DNA of 64,000 nt from Hydrogenophaga sp. Lineage in GTDB: Bacteria; Pseudomonadota; Gammaproteobacteria; Burkholderiales; Burkholderiaceae_C. A model generated the notes under the pieces. It saw only the letters and a list, made by a program, of their open reading frames with translations, was not told the DNA's origin and did no database searches. Where the stretch lies: contig JAUXNG010000095.1 in assembly GCA_030682835.1 (NCBI GenBank), positions 1-64,000 on the forward strand, read 5' to 3'. Position numbers and translations under genes: made by a program. This document shows, one piece after another, positions 41,199-51,559 of this stretch (positions within the stretch are counted from its first letter, which is position 1; the number at the start of each line of letters is the position of its first letter).

Positions 41199-41939
41199 GT
41201 GAACAAAAGAATCAGTGCGCTCAAGTGGGCGGTTGTGGCGGGTGCGTTTTCCGTGCTGGCCGGTTGCGCCACCGGGCCTGATGCCAACCCGCAGGATCCG
41301 CTGGAACCCTTCAACCGCAACGTGACGCAGTTCAACAATACCGTGGACGACCTGGTGCTGCGTCCAGTGGCCACGGTGTACCGCGACGTCACCCCCGACC
41401 TGATGCGCACGGGTGTGCACAACTTCTTTGAAAACGTGCGCGACTTCTGGTCGTTCATCAACGCCACCTTGCAGCTGCGCCCCCGTGAAGCGACTGAAAA
41501 CTTCATGCGGGTGAACATCAACACCCTGTTTGGTTTGGGCGGGATCTTTGATGTAGCGTCCGAAATGGGGCTGGAGCGCACACGCCTGGACTTCGGCCAG
41601 ACGCTGGGGCGCTGGGGTGTTCCTGCCGGCCCTTATCTGGTGTTGCCCATATTCGGACCGTCCTCGGTTCGCGACGCTGCCGGTTTCAGCATCGAGACGC
41701 GTGGTGACCTGGTCCAGGGCATCGGCGATGTGTCGGTTCGGAATTCATTGATCACCCTGCGGGCGGTGGAAACGCGGGCCAACCTGCTGCGGGCTTCCAC
41801 CATGCTGGAAGGCGCGGCACTCGACCCCTACAGTTTCACGCGTGACGTTTACCTGCGTCGCCGCGAAAGCCAGATCGAGGCGCTGATTGACCTCGGTATC
41901 GGCCTGCAAGGCCGGGACGACACAGAATCGAGCAATTGA
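41199..41939 (+). CDS. mlaA: Mla outer-membrane lipoprotein MlaA (VacJ)
   Basis: Outer-membrane lipoprotein that extracts misplaced phospholipids and passes them to MlaC. From GTG 41199 the precursor is MNKRISALKWAVVAGAFSVL ending in the lipobox LAGC. AAGGGG lies 6 nt ahead of this GTG, so I prefer it to the upstream ATG at 41151 and to earlier starts overlapping mlaD. It has 246 residues. The family motifs DPLEPFNRNVTQFN and LPIFGPSSVRDAAGF are present. Its location inside the mla operon, between mlaD and mlaC, is usual for Burkholderiales but unlike E. coli. Confidence 0.93.
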   Translation: MNKRISALKWAVVAGAFSVLAGCATGPDANPQDPLEPFNRNVTQFNNTVDDLVLRPVATVYRDVTPDLMRTGVHNFFENVRDFWSFINATLQLRPREATENFMRVNINTLFGLGGIFDVASEMGLERTRLDFGQTLGRWGVPAGPYLVLPIFGPSSVRDAAGFSIETRGDLVQGIGDVSVRNSLITLRAVETRANLLRASTMLEGAALDPYSFTRDVYLRRRESQIEALIDLGIGLQGRDDTESSN

Positions 41940-41946
41940 GGCCAGT

Positions 41947-41965
41947 TGCCCCGGAACCCGGGGCA
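41947..41965. other. Hairpin between mlaA and mlaC
   Basis: Perfect 8-bp stem TGCCCCGG/CCGGGGCA with a 3-nt loop, 8 nt after the mlaA stop. The segment TTGCCCCGGAA at its 5' side recurs near 42020-42030, just ahead of mlaC. There is no T-run, so readthrough into mlaC is likely. Confidence 0.4.
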
Positions 41966-42040
41966 GGCAGCGCTCTCCAACCCACATCGCACGACACCGT
42001 GCCATTGATGAGAGGGGTTTTGCCCCGGAAAGGTATTTGA

Positions 42041-42667
42041 ATGATGCAACGACGCACCTGGGTAGGCGGTCTGATGATGTCCGCGGCGATGTTCCTGGCG
42101 CTTCTTGCTGGCGCCGCAGAGGAAGCGCCCGATGTATTGGTGAAGCGCATATCGGGCGAAGTGATGACTGCCGTCAAGGCCGACCCGGCCATTCAGGCGG
42201 GGGATGTGAACCGCATCATCGCTCTGGTGGACACCAAGATCATGCCCAGCGTGAACTTCACGCGCATGACCGCCTCGGCCGTGGGCCGGCACTGGCGCCA
42301 GGCCACGCCCGAGCAGCAGAAACAGTTGCAGGACGAGTTCAAGACGCTGCTGGTGCGCACCTATGCCGGCGCGCTGGGTGAGGTGAAAGACCAGAACCTG
42401 AGCTTTCGTCCCCTGCGCTCACGCCCCGAAGACACCGAGGTGGTGGTCCGCTCCGAGGTGCGCGGCCGCGGCGAGCCGATCCAGCTGGACTACCGGCTGG
42501 AGAAAGCCGATGGCGGCTGGAAGATCTATGACCTGAACGTGATGGGTGTGTGGCTGGTGGAAACCTACCGCACGCAGTTCGCCCAGGAGATCAGCACCAA
42601 GGGCATCGACGGCCTGATCGCAACCCTGGCGCAGCGCAACAAGAGCAACTCGGCGCGGACCAGCTGA
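42041..42667 (+). CDS. mlaC: Periplasmic phospholipid shuttle MlaC
   Basis: Soluble carrier that ferries phospholipids between MlaA and MlaD. The 208-residue precursor has a signal peptide (MMQRRTWVGGLMMSAAMFLALL, shown only to its hydrophobic core; cut near AGA-AEE). The Tol-toluene-tolerance domain follows with DTKIMPSVNFTRMTASAVG and FKTLLVRTYAGAL. Its stop overlaps the mlaB start (TGATG). Confidence 0.94.
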   Translation: MMQRRTWVGGLMMSAAMFLALLAGAAEEAPDVLVKRISGEVMTAVKADPAIQAGDVNRIIALVDTKIMPSVNFTRMTASAVGRHWRQATPEQQKQLQDEFKTLLVRTYAGALGEVKDQNLSFRPLRSRPEDTEVVVRSEVRGRGEPIQLDYRLEKADGGWKIYDLNVMGVWLVETYRTQFAQEISTKGIDGLIATLAQRNKSNSARTS

Positions 42668-42939
42668 TGCCAGCCGCCGCCTTGCCCGCCCAGCTGACAC
42701 TTGGCACTGCCGTACAGGCCCGCGAACAGCTGGCCGGGGCGCTCGCACAGAGCGAAGACCAGGCGGTCCGCCTGGACGCTGGTGCCCTGACCCAGTTCGA
42801 CTCCTCGGCCATTGCCGTGCTGCTGGACTTGCGGCGCGATCTGCAATCGCAGGGCAAGCAACTCGTGGTGGAAAACTGGCCTGAACGGCTGAAGGCGCTC
42901 GTAGGCCTGTACGGCGTGGGCGAACTGCTCCACGATTGA
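42667..42939 (+). CDS. mlaB: STAS-domain protein MlaB
   Basis: Small cytoplasmic STAS protein that stabilises MlaF in the transporter. It has 90 residues with the typical beta-strand then DSSAIAVLLDLRRDLQSQGK segment (compare DSSGLALL in other STAS proteins) and a C-terminal LVGLYGVGELL helix. ATG 42667 overlaps the mlaC stop. Last gene of mlaFEDACB; a weak GCCGGG/CCCGGC hairpin with two Ts lies at 43011-43031. Confidence 0.88.
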   Translation: MPAAALPAQLTLGTAVQAREQLAGALAQSEDQAVRLDAGALTQFDSSAIAVLLDLRRDLQSQGKQLVVENWPERLKALVGLYGVGELLHD

Positions 42940-43104
42940 GCCTTAAAGGTATTCATCCAGCTGGCTTGCACACCGGCTGTTGCGTGTGCGCGTGATGCCC
43001 CGGCTGGGCTGCCGGGTGCACCGCCCGGCTTAAAATAGCGGGCTATTCGCTTCGCAATCCGCCCGGCCAGCGGCTGGCGACCCACCCGGCCCACCGCTTT
43101 CTTC

Positions 43105-44055
43105 ATGCCCGCCGTCTCTTTTCAGAACGTTTCCAAGACCTATCCGTCGGCCCGGGGAGAGTTGCACGCACTCAGGAACGTGAGCTTCGACATCGAGGCG
43201 GGCGAGTTCTTTGGGCTTCTGGGCCCCAACGGCGCCGGAAAAACCACCCTGATCAGCGTGCTCGCCGGCCTGACGCGTGCCAGCAGCGGTCATGTGCGCG
43301 TGCTCGGCAAAGACGTGCAGGCCGACTACCAGGCCGCCCGCCGCCACCTTGGCGTGGTGCCTCAGGAACTGGTGTTCGACCCCTTCTTCAACGTTCAGGA
43401 GGCCCTGCGTTTCCAGTCGGGCTACTTCGGCATTCGCAACAACCAGGCCTGGATCGACGAATTGCTGGAAGGGCTGGGCCTGGCCGACAAGGCCGGCGCC
43501 AACATGCGCCAGCTCTCGGGCGGCATGAAACGCCGGGTGCTGATCGCACAGGCGCTGGTGCACAAACCGCCTGTGATCGTGCTGGACGAACCCACCGCCG
43601 GCGTGGACGTGGAGCTTCGCCAGACGCTCTGGCAGTTCGTCTCGGACCTGAACAAACGCCTGGGCTGCACGGTGCTGCTCACGACGCATTACCTTGAAGA
43701 GGCGGAAGCCTTGTGCGGGCGCCTGGCCATGCTCAAGCAGGGCGAGGTGGTGGCGCTGGAGTCCACATCGGAACTGCTGCGGCGTGCTTCGTCCAATGTG
43801 CTGCGCTTCAAGATCGACGGGGTGCTGCCCGCCGACCTCGCAGCCGTGGCGCGCGTCACCGGTCGGGTGGTGCAGCTGCCCGCGCACGACGCGCTCGCTG
43901 TGGAGCGCCTGCTCGCGCGGGTGCGTGAATCGGGTCTTGCGGTGCATGACATCGAGATCCGCAAGCCCGACCTGGAGGACGTGTTCATCGACCTCATGGA
44001 GGGCAAGTCCAGCCCCGCGGCATCGTCGCCTCCACCGGCGGGGGTGGGCGCATGA
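43105..44055 (+). CDS. ABC transporter ATP-binding protein, YadG-like
   Basis: ATPase of an ABC-2 type exporter. The 316-residue protein has Walker A GPNGAGKTT (40-48), signature LSGGMKRRVLIAQAL, Walker B VIVLDEPTAGVD and the switch histidine in LLTTHYLEEAE. A C-terminal extension of about 90 residues follows the nucleotide-binding domain. The ATP-binding protein and the permease downstream resemble E. coli YadG/YadH. Substrate is unknown; proximity to mla suggests an envelope role, which is inference. TAAAAT at 43031-43036 may be a -10, but no -35 was found. Confidence 0.88.
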   Translation: MPAVSFQNVSKTYPSARGELHALRNVSFDIEAGEFFGLLGPNGAGKTTLISVLAGLTRASSGHVRVLGKDVQADYQAARRHLGVVPQELVFDPFFNVQEALRFQSGYFGIRNNQAWIDELLEGLGLADKAGANMRQLSGGMKRRVLIAQALVHKPPVIVLDEPTAGVDVELRQTLWQFVSDLNKRLGCTVLLTTHYLEEAEALCGRLAMLKQGEVVALESTSELLRRASSNVLRFKIDGVLPADLAAVARVTGRVVQLPAHDALAVERLLARVRESGLAVHDIEIRKPDLEDVFIDLMEGKSSPAASSPPPAGVGA

Positions 44056-44807
44056 CGGGCTGGCAGGCGCTGTTTTACAAAGAGGTACTGCGGTTCTGGA
44101 AGGTCGGCTTCCAGACGGTGGCGGCACCGGTCATCACGGCCATCCTGTACCTCATGATCTTCGGCCATGTGCTGGAGGACCGTGTGCAGGTCTATGACTC
44201 GGTGAGCTACACCGCGTTTCTGTTGCCCGGGCTGGTGATGATGAGCGTGCTGCAAAACGCGTTTGCCAACAGCTCGTCTTCGCTGATCCAGAGCAAGGTC
44301 ATGGGCAACGTGGTATTTCTGCTGCTCACGCCCCTGTCGCACCGTGCCTGGTTCGTGGCCTATGTGGGCTCCTCGGTGGTGCGAGGCCTGGCCGTGGGGG
44401 CGGGGGTGATGCTGGCCACCTGGTGGTTTGCGCAGCCGCCTTTTGTGGCACCGCTGTGGATTCTGGTGTTCGGGTTCATGGGGGCTTCGCTGCTGGGGGC
44501 GCTGGGCCTGATTGCCGGCCTGTGGGCCGAGAAATTCGACCAGATGGCGGCTTTCCAGAACTTTGTCATCATGCCCATGACCTTCCTCTCGGGCGTGTTC
44601 TACTCCATCCATTCGCTGCCCGGCTTCTGGCAGCAGGTGAGCCACCTCAACCCGTTTTTCTACATGATTGACGGTTTCCGCTATGGCTTTTTCGGGGTCA
44701 GCGACGTCTCGCCCTGGCTCAGCCTCGCCATCGTGGGCAGCGCGCTCGCGGCCGTGAGTGCCCTGGCGCTGCACCTGCTCCGCATCGGCTACAAGATCCG
44801 CGGATGA
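44052..44807 (+). CDS. ABC-2 type transport permease, YadH-like
   Basis: Membrane partner of the preceding ATPase. The 251-residue protein has about six hydrophobic segments and ABC-2 features such as LLPGLVMMSVLQNAF, NFVIMPMTFLSGVFYSIHSL (the conserved Pro-Met-Thr-Phe-Leu-Ser-Gly) and PFFYMIDGFRYG. It overlaps the ATPase gene by 4 nt. The same pair precedes ibaG-murA-his in many Burkholderiales, so it is likely housekeeping. Confidence 0.88.
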   Translation: MTGWQALFYKEVLRFWKVGFQTVAAPVITAILYLMIFGHVLEDRVQVYDSVSYTAFLLPGLVMMSVLQNAFANSSSSLIQSKVMGNVVFLLLTPLSHRAWFVAYVGSSVVRGLAVGAGVMLATWWFAQPPFVAPLWILVFGFMGASLLGALGLIAGLWAEKFDQMAAFQNFVIMPMTFLSGVFYSIHSLPGFWQQVSHLNPFFYMIDGFRYGFFGVSDVSPWLSLAIVGSALAAVSALALHLLRIGYKIRG

Positions 44808-44857
44808 GGCCTTGTCCATCCCGCGCTGCCTTTCTGAACTGACACGAGACCCTGCAC

Positions 44858-45094
44858 ATGACCGCTGACCAACTCCAGACCATCATCGCCGCCGGCCTGA
44901 ATTGCGAACACCTGGAAGTCTCGGGTGACGGGCGCCACTGGGCCGCCATGGTGGTGTCCTCCGAATTCGAGGGCATGCGCACCCTGGCGCGCCACAAGCG
45001 GGTCTATGACACGCTGGGGGACCGCATCCAGAAGGACGAGGTTCACGCCTTGTCGATGAAGACCTACACCCCTGCCGAGTGGGGCGGTAAATGA
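44858..45094 (+). CDS. ibaG: BolA-family protein IbaG
   Basis: A 78-residue BolA-type protein, typically a partner of monothiol glutaredoxin in iron-sulfur trafficking. Family features are C-E-H-L-E-V at the first strand, the DGRHWAAMVVSSEFEGM segment, RHKRVYDTLGDRI and the C-terminal HALSMKTYTP with the invariant histidine. It lies 41 nt before murA, the same neighbour as in E. coli (ibaG/yrbA-murA), which favours IbaG over BolA. Confidence 0.92.
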   Translation: MTADQLQTIIAAGLNCEHLEVSGDGRHWAAMVVSSEFEGMRTLARHKRVYDTLGDRIQKDEVHALSMKTYTPAEWGGK

Positions 45095-45135
45095 GCTGCT
45101 TCGCGGCATCCAACTAAAAGCCAAAGACGTTCCCC

Positions 45136-46416
45136 ATGGACAAACTGCGAATCACCGGCGGGCGCACCCTGCAGGGCGACGTGACTATTTCCGGCGCCAA
45201 GAACGCCGCCCTGCCCGAGCTGTGCGCGGCCCTGCTCACGGCCGAGCCAGTGATGCTGACCAATGTGCCGCGTCTGCGCGATGTGGCCACCATGCGCCAC
45301 CTGCTCGACAACATGGGCGTGAAAACCGAGACCCATGGGCCGCGCGGCGGGGTGTCGCTGCACGCAGCCGATCCCATCAACCCGGAAGCGCCCTATGAGC
45401 TGGTCAAGACCATGCGGGCCTCGGTGCTGGTGCTGGGCCCCTTGCTGGCGCGCTACGGTCATGCGCGTGTGTCGCTGCCGGGTGGCTGCGCCATCGGTTC
45501 TCGCCCGGTGGACCAGCACATCAAGGGCATGCAGGCCATGGGCGCCGAGATCGCCGTGGAGCACGGCTACATGGTGGCCAGGCTCGCAGGCGGACGCAGC
45601 CGTCTGCAGGGCGCGCGCATCACCACCGACATGGTCACGGTCACCGGCACCGAAAACTTCATGATGGCCGCCGCGCTGGCCCAGGGCGAGACCGTGCTGG
45701 AGAACGCCGCGCAAGAGCCCGAGATCACCGATCTGGCCGAGATGCTGATCGCCATGGGCGCGAAGATCGAAGGCCACGGCAGCAGCCGCATCCACATCCA
45801 GGGCGTGGACCAGCTGCATGGCTGCACGCACCAGGTGGTGGCCGACCGCATCGAGGCAGGCACTTTTCTCTGCGCTGTGGCGGCCACCGGCGGCGACGTG
45901 CTGCTGCGCCATGGCCGCGCCGATCACCTGGACGCTGTCATCGAGAAGCTGCGTGAAGCGGGTGCGCACATCGAGTCCGGCCGCGACGAGCAAGGCCTGT
46001 TCATTCGGGTGCAGGCCTCGGGCCGTCTCAAGGCCCAGAGCTTCCGCACCACCGAATACCCTGGTTTCCCGACCGACATGCAGGCCCAGTTCATGGCGCT
46101 GAACTGCATCGCTCAGGGCACCAGCACCGTGACCGAAACCATCTTCGAGAACCGCTTCATGCACGTCAACGAGATGGTGCGCCTGGGCGCGCGCATCCAG
46201 ACCGATGGCAAAGTGGCGGTGGTCGAGGGGATCGAGCGCCTGTCTGGCGCCACGGTCATGGCCACCGACCTGCGTGCTTCGGCCAGCCTGGTGATCGCCG
46301 GTCTGGTGGCCGAGGGCGAAACCATGGTCGACCGCATCTACCACCTGGACCGCGGTTACGACCAGATGGAAGAGAAGCTGCGCGGCATCGGCGCCGATAT
46401 AGAACGCATCAAATGA
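45136..46416 (+). CDS. murA: UDP-N-acetylglucosamine 1-carboxyvinyltransferase
   Basis: First committed step of peptidoglycan synthesis, transfer of enolpyruvate to UDP-GlcNAc. The 426-residue protein has K22-N23 in [10 protein letters not shown], the catalytic cysteine C118 in [13 protein letters not shown] (the fosfomycin target, not an Asp variant) and the late [18 protein letters not shown]. Its TGA overlaps the hisG ATG, tying a cell-wall gene to the histidine operon by translational coupling. Confidence 0.96.
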   Translation: MDKLRITGGRTLQGDVTISGAKNAALPELCAALLTAEPVMLTNVPRLRDVATMRHLLDNMGVKTETHGPRGGVSLHAADPINPEAPYELVKTMRASVLVLGPLLARYGHARVSLPGGCAIGSRPVDQHIKGMQAMGAEIAVEHGYMVARLAGGRSRLQGARITTDMVTVTGTENFMMAAALAQGETVLENAAQEPEITDLAEMLIAMGAKIEGHGSSRIHIQGVDQLHGCTHQVVADRIEAGTFLCAVAATGGDVLLRHGRADHLDAVIEKLREAGAHIESGRDEQGLFIRVQASGRLKAQSFRTTEYPGFPTDMQAQFMALNCIAQGTSTVTETIFENRFMHVNEMVRLGARIQTDGKVAVVEGIERLSGATVMATDLRASASLVIAGLVAEGETMVDRIYHLDRGYDQMEEKLRGIGADIERIK

Positions 46417-47066
46417 TCACACTCGCCCTCTCAAAAGGCCGCATCTTCGACGAAACCCTGCCGCTGCTGAAGGCCGCGGGCATCGAGGTGCTGGAAGACC
46501 CGGACACCTCGCGCAAGCTCATCCTGCCGACGAACCAGCCGGGTGTTCGCGTGGTGCTGGTGCGCGCCACCGACGTGCCCACCTATGTGGAATACGGCGG
46601 CGCCGACCTGGGTGTGACCGGCAAGGACACGTTGATCGAACACGGTGGCCAGGGCCTCTACCAGCCGCTCGACCTGAAGATTGCTGCGTGCCGCATGAGC
46701 GTGGCCGTGCGGGCCGATTTCGATTACGCCTCGGCCGTGCGCCAGGGTTCGCGTCTGAAGGTGGCCACCAAATACACGGCCATCGCCCGCGAGTTCTTCG
46801 CCAGCAAGGGCGTGCACGTAGACCTGATCAAGCTCTACGGCAGCATGGAGCTGGCGCCGCTCACCGGGCTGGCCGATGCCATCGTCGATCTGGTGTCCAC
46901 CGGCAACACGCTCAAGGCAAACCACCTGGTCGAGGTGGAGCGCATCATGGACATCAGCTCGCGCCTGGTGGTCAACCAGGCGGCGCTCAAACTCAAGCAG
47001 GCCGGCATACGGCCCATCATCGACGCGTTCGCCAACGCCATCCAGAAAGAGCCTTCAACGTCATGA
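46413..47066 (+). CDS. hisG: ATP phosphoribosyltransferase catalytic subunit, short form
   Basis: First step of histidine synthesis, condensing ATP and PRPP. At 217 residues it is the short HisG form, which lacks the C-terminal regulatory ACT-like domain and needs HisZ; no hisZ is in this window. Motifs include [28 protein letters not shown] and the PRPP loop [16 protein letters not shown]. It overlaps murA and hisD at its two ends. Confidence 0.96.
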   Translation: MITLALSKGRIFDETLPLLKAAGIEVLEDPDTSRKLILPTNQPGVRVVLVRATDVPTYVEYGGADLGVTGKDTLIEHGGQGLYQPLDLKIAACRMSVAVRADFDYASAVRQGSRLKVATKYTAIAREFFASKGVHVDLIKLYGSMELAPLTGLADAIVDLVSTGNTLKANHLVEVERIMDISSRLVVNQAALKLKQAGIRPIIDAFANAIQKEPSTS

Positions 47067-48406
47067 GCCTCACCGCGACGCCCCTTCGCCTGTCCACCGC
47101 TTCGGCCGATTTCGAGGCCGCGTTTGCCCGCCGCCTGCACTGGTCGGCGGACACGGACCATGCGATCGAGCAGCGCGTGGCCGACATTCTGGCCGATGTG
47201 CAGCAGCGGGGCGACGCGGCGGTACTGGAATACACCGCGCGTTTCGACGGTCTGAGCGCCGACAGCGTCCAGGCGCTGGAACTCACCCAGGCCGAGTTGA
47301 AGCAGGCCTTTGACGGCCTTCCGGCCGCTCAGCGAAGCGCGCTTGAATCGGCCGCGCGTCGCGTGCGCAGCTACCACGAAGCGCAGAAAAGGGCCTCGGG
47401 CGAGAGCTGGAGCTACCGCGACGAAGACGGCACGCTGCTGGGTCAGAAGGTCACGCCGCTCGACCGCGTGGGCATCTACGTGCCCGGGGGCAAGGCCGCC
47501 TACCCGTCGAGCGTGCTGATGAACGCCATCCCCGCCCATGTCGCCGGGGTGGCCGAGATCATCATGGTCGTGCCCACGCCCAAGGGTGAAAAGAACGCGC
47601 TGGTGCTGGCCGCTGCCTATGTGGCCGGCGTGAGCCGCGCCTTCACGATCGGTGGCGCACAGGCCGTGGCTGCACTGGCCTATGGCACGGCCACCGTGCC
47701 CAAGGTGGACAAGATCACCGGCCCGGGCAATGCTTACGTGGCCAGCGCTAAAAAGCGCGTCTTTGGTACCGTGGGCATCGACATGATCGCCGGCCCGAGC
47801 GAGATCCTGGTGCTGGCCGACGGCAGCACGCCCGCCGACTGGGTGGCCATGGACCTGTTCAGCCAGGCCGAGCACGACGAACTGGCGCAGAGCATTTTGC
47901 TGTGTCCTGATGCGGCCTACCTGGATGCCGTGCAGGCCGCCATTCACCGCCTGTTGCCCGCCATGCCGCGCGCCGCGATCATCGCCAAGAGCCTGAACGA
48001 CCGCGGTGCGCTCATTCTCACGCGGGACATGGAAGAGGCTTGCACCTTGAGCAACCGCATCGCGCCAGAGCACCTGGAGGTCTCCAGCAGCGAGCCGCAC
48101 CGCTGGGAGCAGCTGCTCAGGCACGCGGGCGCCATTTTCCTTGGCGCCTACACGAGCGAGAGCCTGGGTGACTACTGCGCCGGCCCCAATCACGTGCTGC
48201 CCACCAGCGGCACGGCACGCTTTTCATCGCCACTGGGCGTCTACGACTTCCAGAAGCGCAGCAGCCTGATCGAAGTCAGCGCAGCTGGCGCCCAGACGCT
48301 CGGCACCATCGCGGCCGAGCTGGCATACGGCGAAGGTCTGCAGGCGCACGCCCGCGCCGCCGAAATGCGACTAAACGACGTGCCGCCCATGAGGTCGCCC
48401 ACATGA
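47063..48406 (+). CDS. hisD: Histidinol dehydrogenase
   Basis: NAD-linked zinc enzyme of the last two steps, histidinol to histidine. It has 447 residues. Family signatures are [48 protein letters not shown] and AEHDELAQS, with the zinc and catalytic glutamate-histidine region at [16 protein letters not shown] [13 protein letters not shown] 47063 overlaps hisG by 4 nt; a longer reading overlaps hisG deeply and is rejected. Confidence 0.96.
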   Translation: MSLTATPLRLSTASADFEAAFARRLHWSADTDHAIEQRVADILADVQQRGDAAVLEYTARFDGLSADSVQALELTQAELKQAFDGLPAAQRSALESAARRVRSYHEAQKRASGESWSYRDEDGTLLGQKVTPLDRVGIYVPGGKAAYPSSVLMNAIPAHVAGVAEIIMVVPTPKGEKNALVLAAAYVAGVSRAFTIGGAQAVAALAYGTATVPKVDKITGPGNAYVASAKKRVFGTVGIDMIAGPSEILVLADGSTPADWVAMDLFSQAEHDELAQSILLCPDAAYLDAVQAAIHRLLPAMPRAAIIAKSLNDRGALILTRDMEEACTLSNRIAPEHLEVSSSEPHRWEQLLRHAGAIFLGAYTSESLGDYCAGPNHVLPTSGTARFSSPLGVYDFQKRSSLIEVSAAGAQTLGTIAAELAYGEGLQAHARAAEMRLNDVPPMRSPT

Positions 48407-49503
48407 ACGCCATGAACACACCGAGCCCGTTGCGCTTCATTCGCCAGGACATCCAGTCCATGCACGCCTACGCCATCCAGGACTCGGCCGGCATGGTCAA
48501 GCTCGACGCGATGGAAAACCCCTTTGCCTTGCCGCCCGATCTGCAGGCGGCACTCGGCGAGCGGCTGGGCGCGGTGGCCATCAACCGCTATCCCGGTGCC
48601 CGCATCGAAGAACTCAAAGAGGCGCTGGCCCGCCACGTGGACCTGCCCGCCGGCTGTGCGCTGATGCTGGGCAATGGCTCCGACGAGCTGATCTCCCTGC
48701 TGGCCATGGCCTGCGACGTGCCGGGTGCCAGCATCCTCGCGCCGCTGCCCGGCTTCGTCATGTACGCCATGAGCGCCCAGCTGCAAGGCCTGGCCTTCCA
48801 CGGCGTACCGCTCACGACCGATTTCGAGCTGGACGAGCGCGCCATGCTGTCCGCGATGCGCGAGCACCGACCGGCCATCACCTACCTGGCCTACCCCAAC
48901 AACCCCACCGCCAACCTGTGGGACGCCGCCGTGATCCGGCGCCTGATCGCCGAGGCGGCCACGTTCGGCGGCCTGGTGGTGATGGACGAGGCCTACCAGC
49001 CCTTCTCCAGCCGCAGCTGGCTCGACGAGATGCGGGCTGATCCGGCAGCGAATGCCCATGTGCTGCTGATGCGCACGCTCTCCAAGTTCGGCCTGGCCGG
49101 CGTGCGCCTGGGCTACATGCTGGGTGCCGAGGGGCTGCTGAACGAAGTGGACAAGCTGCGCCCGCCCTACAACGTGAGCGTGCTCAACGCCGAGTGCGCC
49201 CTGTTCGCGCTCGAACACGCCGAGGTGTTTGCGCAGCAGGCGCACGAGATTCGCGAGCAGCGTGGCGTTCTGGTCGAGGCGCTGAGCCGCATGGCGGGTG
49301 TCACGCCCTTCCCGAGCGATGCCAACATGGTGCTGGTGCGCGTGCCCGACGCGCAGCGCTGCTTCGACGGACTGAAAGCGCGCGGCATTCTGGTGAAGAA
49401 TGTTTCTAAAATGCACCCATTGCTGGCGAACTGCCTGCGACTCACGGTGGGAACCCCCGCCGAGAACTCCCAACTGATCAGCGCCCTCCAGGACGCCCTA
49501 TGA
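48403..49503 (+). CDS. hisC: Histidinol-phosphate aminotransferase
   Basis: PLP aminotransferase of step seven. The 366-residue fold-type I protein has the PLP lysine K228 in [14 protein letters not shown], the YPNNPTA loop and the MDEAYQPF strand. ATG 48403 overlaps hisD (ATGA); a second ATG at 48412 is possible. It overlaps hisB at its end. Confidence 0.95.
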   Translation: MNAMNTPSPLRFIRQDIQSMHAYAIQDSAGMVKLDAMENPFALPPDLQAALGERLGAVAINRYPGARIEELKEALARHVDLPAGCALMLGNGSDELISLLAMACDVPGASILAPLPGFVMYAMSAQLQGLAFHGVPLTTDFELDERAMLSAMREHRPAITYLAYPNNPTANLWDAAVIRRLIAEAATFGGLVVMDEAYQPFSSRSWLDEMRADPAANAHVLLMRTLSKFGLAGVRLGYMLGAEGLLNEVDKLRPPYNVSVLNAECALFALEHAEVFAQQAHEIREQRGVLVEALSRMAGVTPFPSDANMVLVRVPDAQRCFDGLKARGILVKNVSKMHPLLANCLRLTVGTPAENSQLISALQDAL

Positions 49504-50120
49504 CCGCCATGTCCCCCGTTTCCGCTGCCCCCGACCGAGTTGCCGAGGTGCAGCGCAACACCGCTGAAACGCAGATCGGCGTGCGCGTCAACCTCGATGG
49601 CACCGGCGCGGCCCGGCTGTCCACCGGCATCGGCTTCTTTGATCACATGCTCGACCAGATCGCCCGCCACGGGCTGATCGACCTCGACATCGACGCCAAA
49701 GGCGACCTGCACATCGACGGCCACCACACGGTGGAAGACGTGGGCATCACCCTCGGCCAGGCCTTTGCGAAGGCCGTGGGCGACAAGAAGGGCATCCGCC
49801 GCTACGGCCACGCCTACGTGCCGCTGGACGAGGCGCTGTCGCGGGTGGTGATTGATTTTTCGGGCCGCCCCGGGCTGCACATGCGCGTGCCCTTCAAGAG
49901 CGGCATGGTGGGCGGCTTCGACACCCAGTTGGCCTTCGAGTTTTTCCAGGGCTTCGTCAACCACGCTGGCGTGACGCTGCACATCGACAACCTGCACGGC
50001 GAAAACGCCCACCACCAGGCCGAGACCGTGTTCAAGGCTTTTGCGCGGTCCCTGCGCATGGCGCTGGAGCGCGATCCCCGCATGGGCGACATGATCCCCT
50101 CGACCAAAGGCTCGCTCTGA
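49500..50120 (+). CDS. hisB: Imidazoleglycerol-phosphate dehydratase
   Basis: Mn-dependent dehydratase of step six. At 206 residues it is the monofunctional form without the histidinol phosphatase domain of enteric HisB. Metal-binding repeats are visible as [28 protein letters not shown] and the second-half HAENAHH-like ENAHHQAE. Histidinol phosphatase must be encoded elsewhere. Confidence 0.96.
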   Translation: MTAMSPVSAAPDRVAEVQRNTAETQIGVRVNLDGTGAARLSTGIGFFDHMLDQIARHGLIDLDIDAKGDLHIDGHHTVEDVGITLGQAFAKAVGDKKGIRRYGHAYVPLDEALSRVVIDFSGRPGLHMRVPFKSGMVGGFDTQLAFEFFQGFVNHAGVTLHIDNLHGENAHHQAETVFKAFARSLRMALERDPRMGDMIPSTKGSL

Positions 50121-50124
50121 TCCT

Positions 50125-50787
50125 ATGACACGCAAGACAGTCGCCGTGGTGGACTACGGCAGCGGCAACCTGCGCTCGGTTTCACAGGCCGTGATGCACG
50201 TGGCGCAGGCCGCTGATGTGGAGGTGCTCGTCACATCCAGCGCCCAGCAGGTGCTGGACGCCGACCGCGTCGTGCTGCCCGGGCAGGGCCACATGGCGGA
50301 CTGCATGCGCGAACTCGCCGGCTCGGGCCTGCTGAACGCTGTGCTTCACGCCGCCGCTCATAAGCCGCTGTTTGGCGTGTGCGTGGGCATGCAGATGCTG
50401 CTGGACCGCAGCGAAGAAGGGCCCACCGACGGGCTGGGACTGATCCCCGGCGACGTGGTGCGGTTCCAGCTGGAAGGCCAGCTGCAGGCCGACGGCAGCC
50501 GATTCAAGGTGCCCCAGATGGGCTGGAACACGGTGCACCACACCCTCGGGCGCGGCGCTTCGCATCCACTCTGGGATGGCGTGGCCGACGGCGCTTATTT
50601 CTACTTCGTGCACAGCTACTACGCGCGTCCCGCCGATCCCCAGCACAGCGTGGGTGAGGCCGACTACGGGGGCCGCTTCGCCGCGGCCATTGCCCGCGAC
50701 AACATCTTCGCCACCCAGTTTCACCCCGAAAAAAGCGCCGATCAGGGTCTGGCGCTGTACCGCAATTTCCTCCACTGGAACCCTTGA
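50125..50787 (+). CDS. hisH: Imidazole glycerol phosphate synthase, glutaminase subunit
   Basis: Class I glutamine amidotransferase supplying ammonia to HisF. The 220-residue protein has the nucleophile C86 in [11 protein letters not shown] and the H200/E202 pair in TQFHPEKS, with the oxyanion [10 protein letters not shown] segment. It starts 4 nt after hisB. hisA lies between hisH and hisF as in many proteobacteria. Confidence 0.96.
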   Translation: MTRKTVAVVDYGSGNLRSVSQAVMHVAQAADVEVLVTSSAQQVLDADRVVLPGQGHMADCMRELAGSGLLNAVLHAAAHKPLFGVCVGMQMLLDRSEEGPTDGLGLIPGDVVRFQLEGQLQADGSRFKVPQMGWNTVHHTLGRGASHPLWDGVADGAYFYFVHSYYARPADPQHSVGEADYGGRFAAAIARDNIFATQFHPEKSADQGLALYRNFLHWNP

Positions 50788-50812
50788 GTCTCCGCTCTTC
50801 ACCCACACCACC

Positions 50813-51553
50813 ATGCTGCTGATTCCCGCGATTGATCTGAAAGACGGCCAGTGTGTTCGCCTCAAGCAGGGCGACATGGACCAGTCCACCGTGTTTGGCG
50901 AAGACCCGGCGGCGATTGCGCGCAGCTGGGTCGACAAGGGCGCCCGGCGCGTGCACCTGGTCGACCTGAACGGCGCGTTTGCCGGCAAGCCGAAGAACGA
51001 GCAGGCCATCCGCGCCATTCTCAAGAACATCGGCTCCGAGGTGGACGTGCAGCTCGGCGGCGGCATCCGCGACCTCGACACCATCGAGCGCTACCTCGAC
51101 GCCGGTCTGCGCTACGTCATCATCGGCACCGCCGCGGTGAAGAACCCCGGCTTCCTGCAGGATGCCTGCACCGCCTTCGGAGGCCACATCATCGTGGGCC
51201 TGGATGCGAAAGACGGCAAGGTGGCCACCGACGGCTGGAGCAAGCTCACCGGCCACGAGGTGGTGGACCTGGGCAAGAAGTTCGAAGACTATGGTGTCGA
51301 ATCCATCATCTACACCGACATCGGCCGCGACGGCATGCTCAGCGGCATCAACATCGAGGCCACGGTCAAGCTGGCGCAGGCCCTGTCGATTCCGGTGATC
51401 GCTTCGGGCGGCCTGTCCAACATGGAAGACATCCGCTCGCTCTGCGCGGTGGAAGACGAGGGCGTAGAAGGCGTGATTTGTGGTCGTTCCATCTACAGCG
51501 GTGATCTGGACTTTGAAGCAGCCCAGCAGCTGGCCGACCAGTTGAATGGCTGA
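50813..51553 (+). CDS. hisA: ProFAR isomerase HisA
   Basis: Isomerises the phosphoribosyl-formimino intermediate in step four; a (beta/alpha)8 barrel. It has 246 residues. General base D8 in [11 protein letters not shown] and the partner aspartate in [12 protein letters not shown] are present. ATG 50813 is chosen because longer readings overlap hisH. hisF follows after 6 nt. Confidence 0.96.
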   Translation: MLLIPAIDLKDGQCVRLKQGDMDQSTVFGEDPAAIARSWVDKGARRVHLVDLNGAFAGKPKNEQAIRAILKNIGSEVDVQLGGGIRDLDTIERYLDAGLRYVIIGTAAVKNPGFLQDACTAFGGHIIVGLDAKDGKVATDGWSKLTGHEVVDLGKKFEDYGVESIIYTDIGRDGMLSGINIEATVKLAQALSIPVIASGGLSNMEDIRSLCAVEDEGVEGVICGRSIYSGDLDFEAAQQLADQLNG

Positions 51554-51559
51554 CGCCTG

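Noticed and set aside
49500..50120. Bifunctional HisB with phosphatase domain
   Set aside because: Only the dehydratase domain is present at 206 residues.
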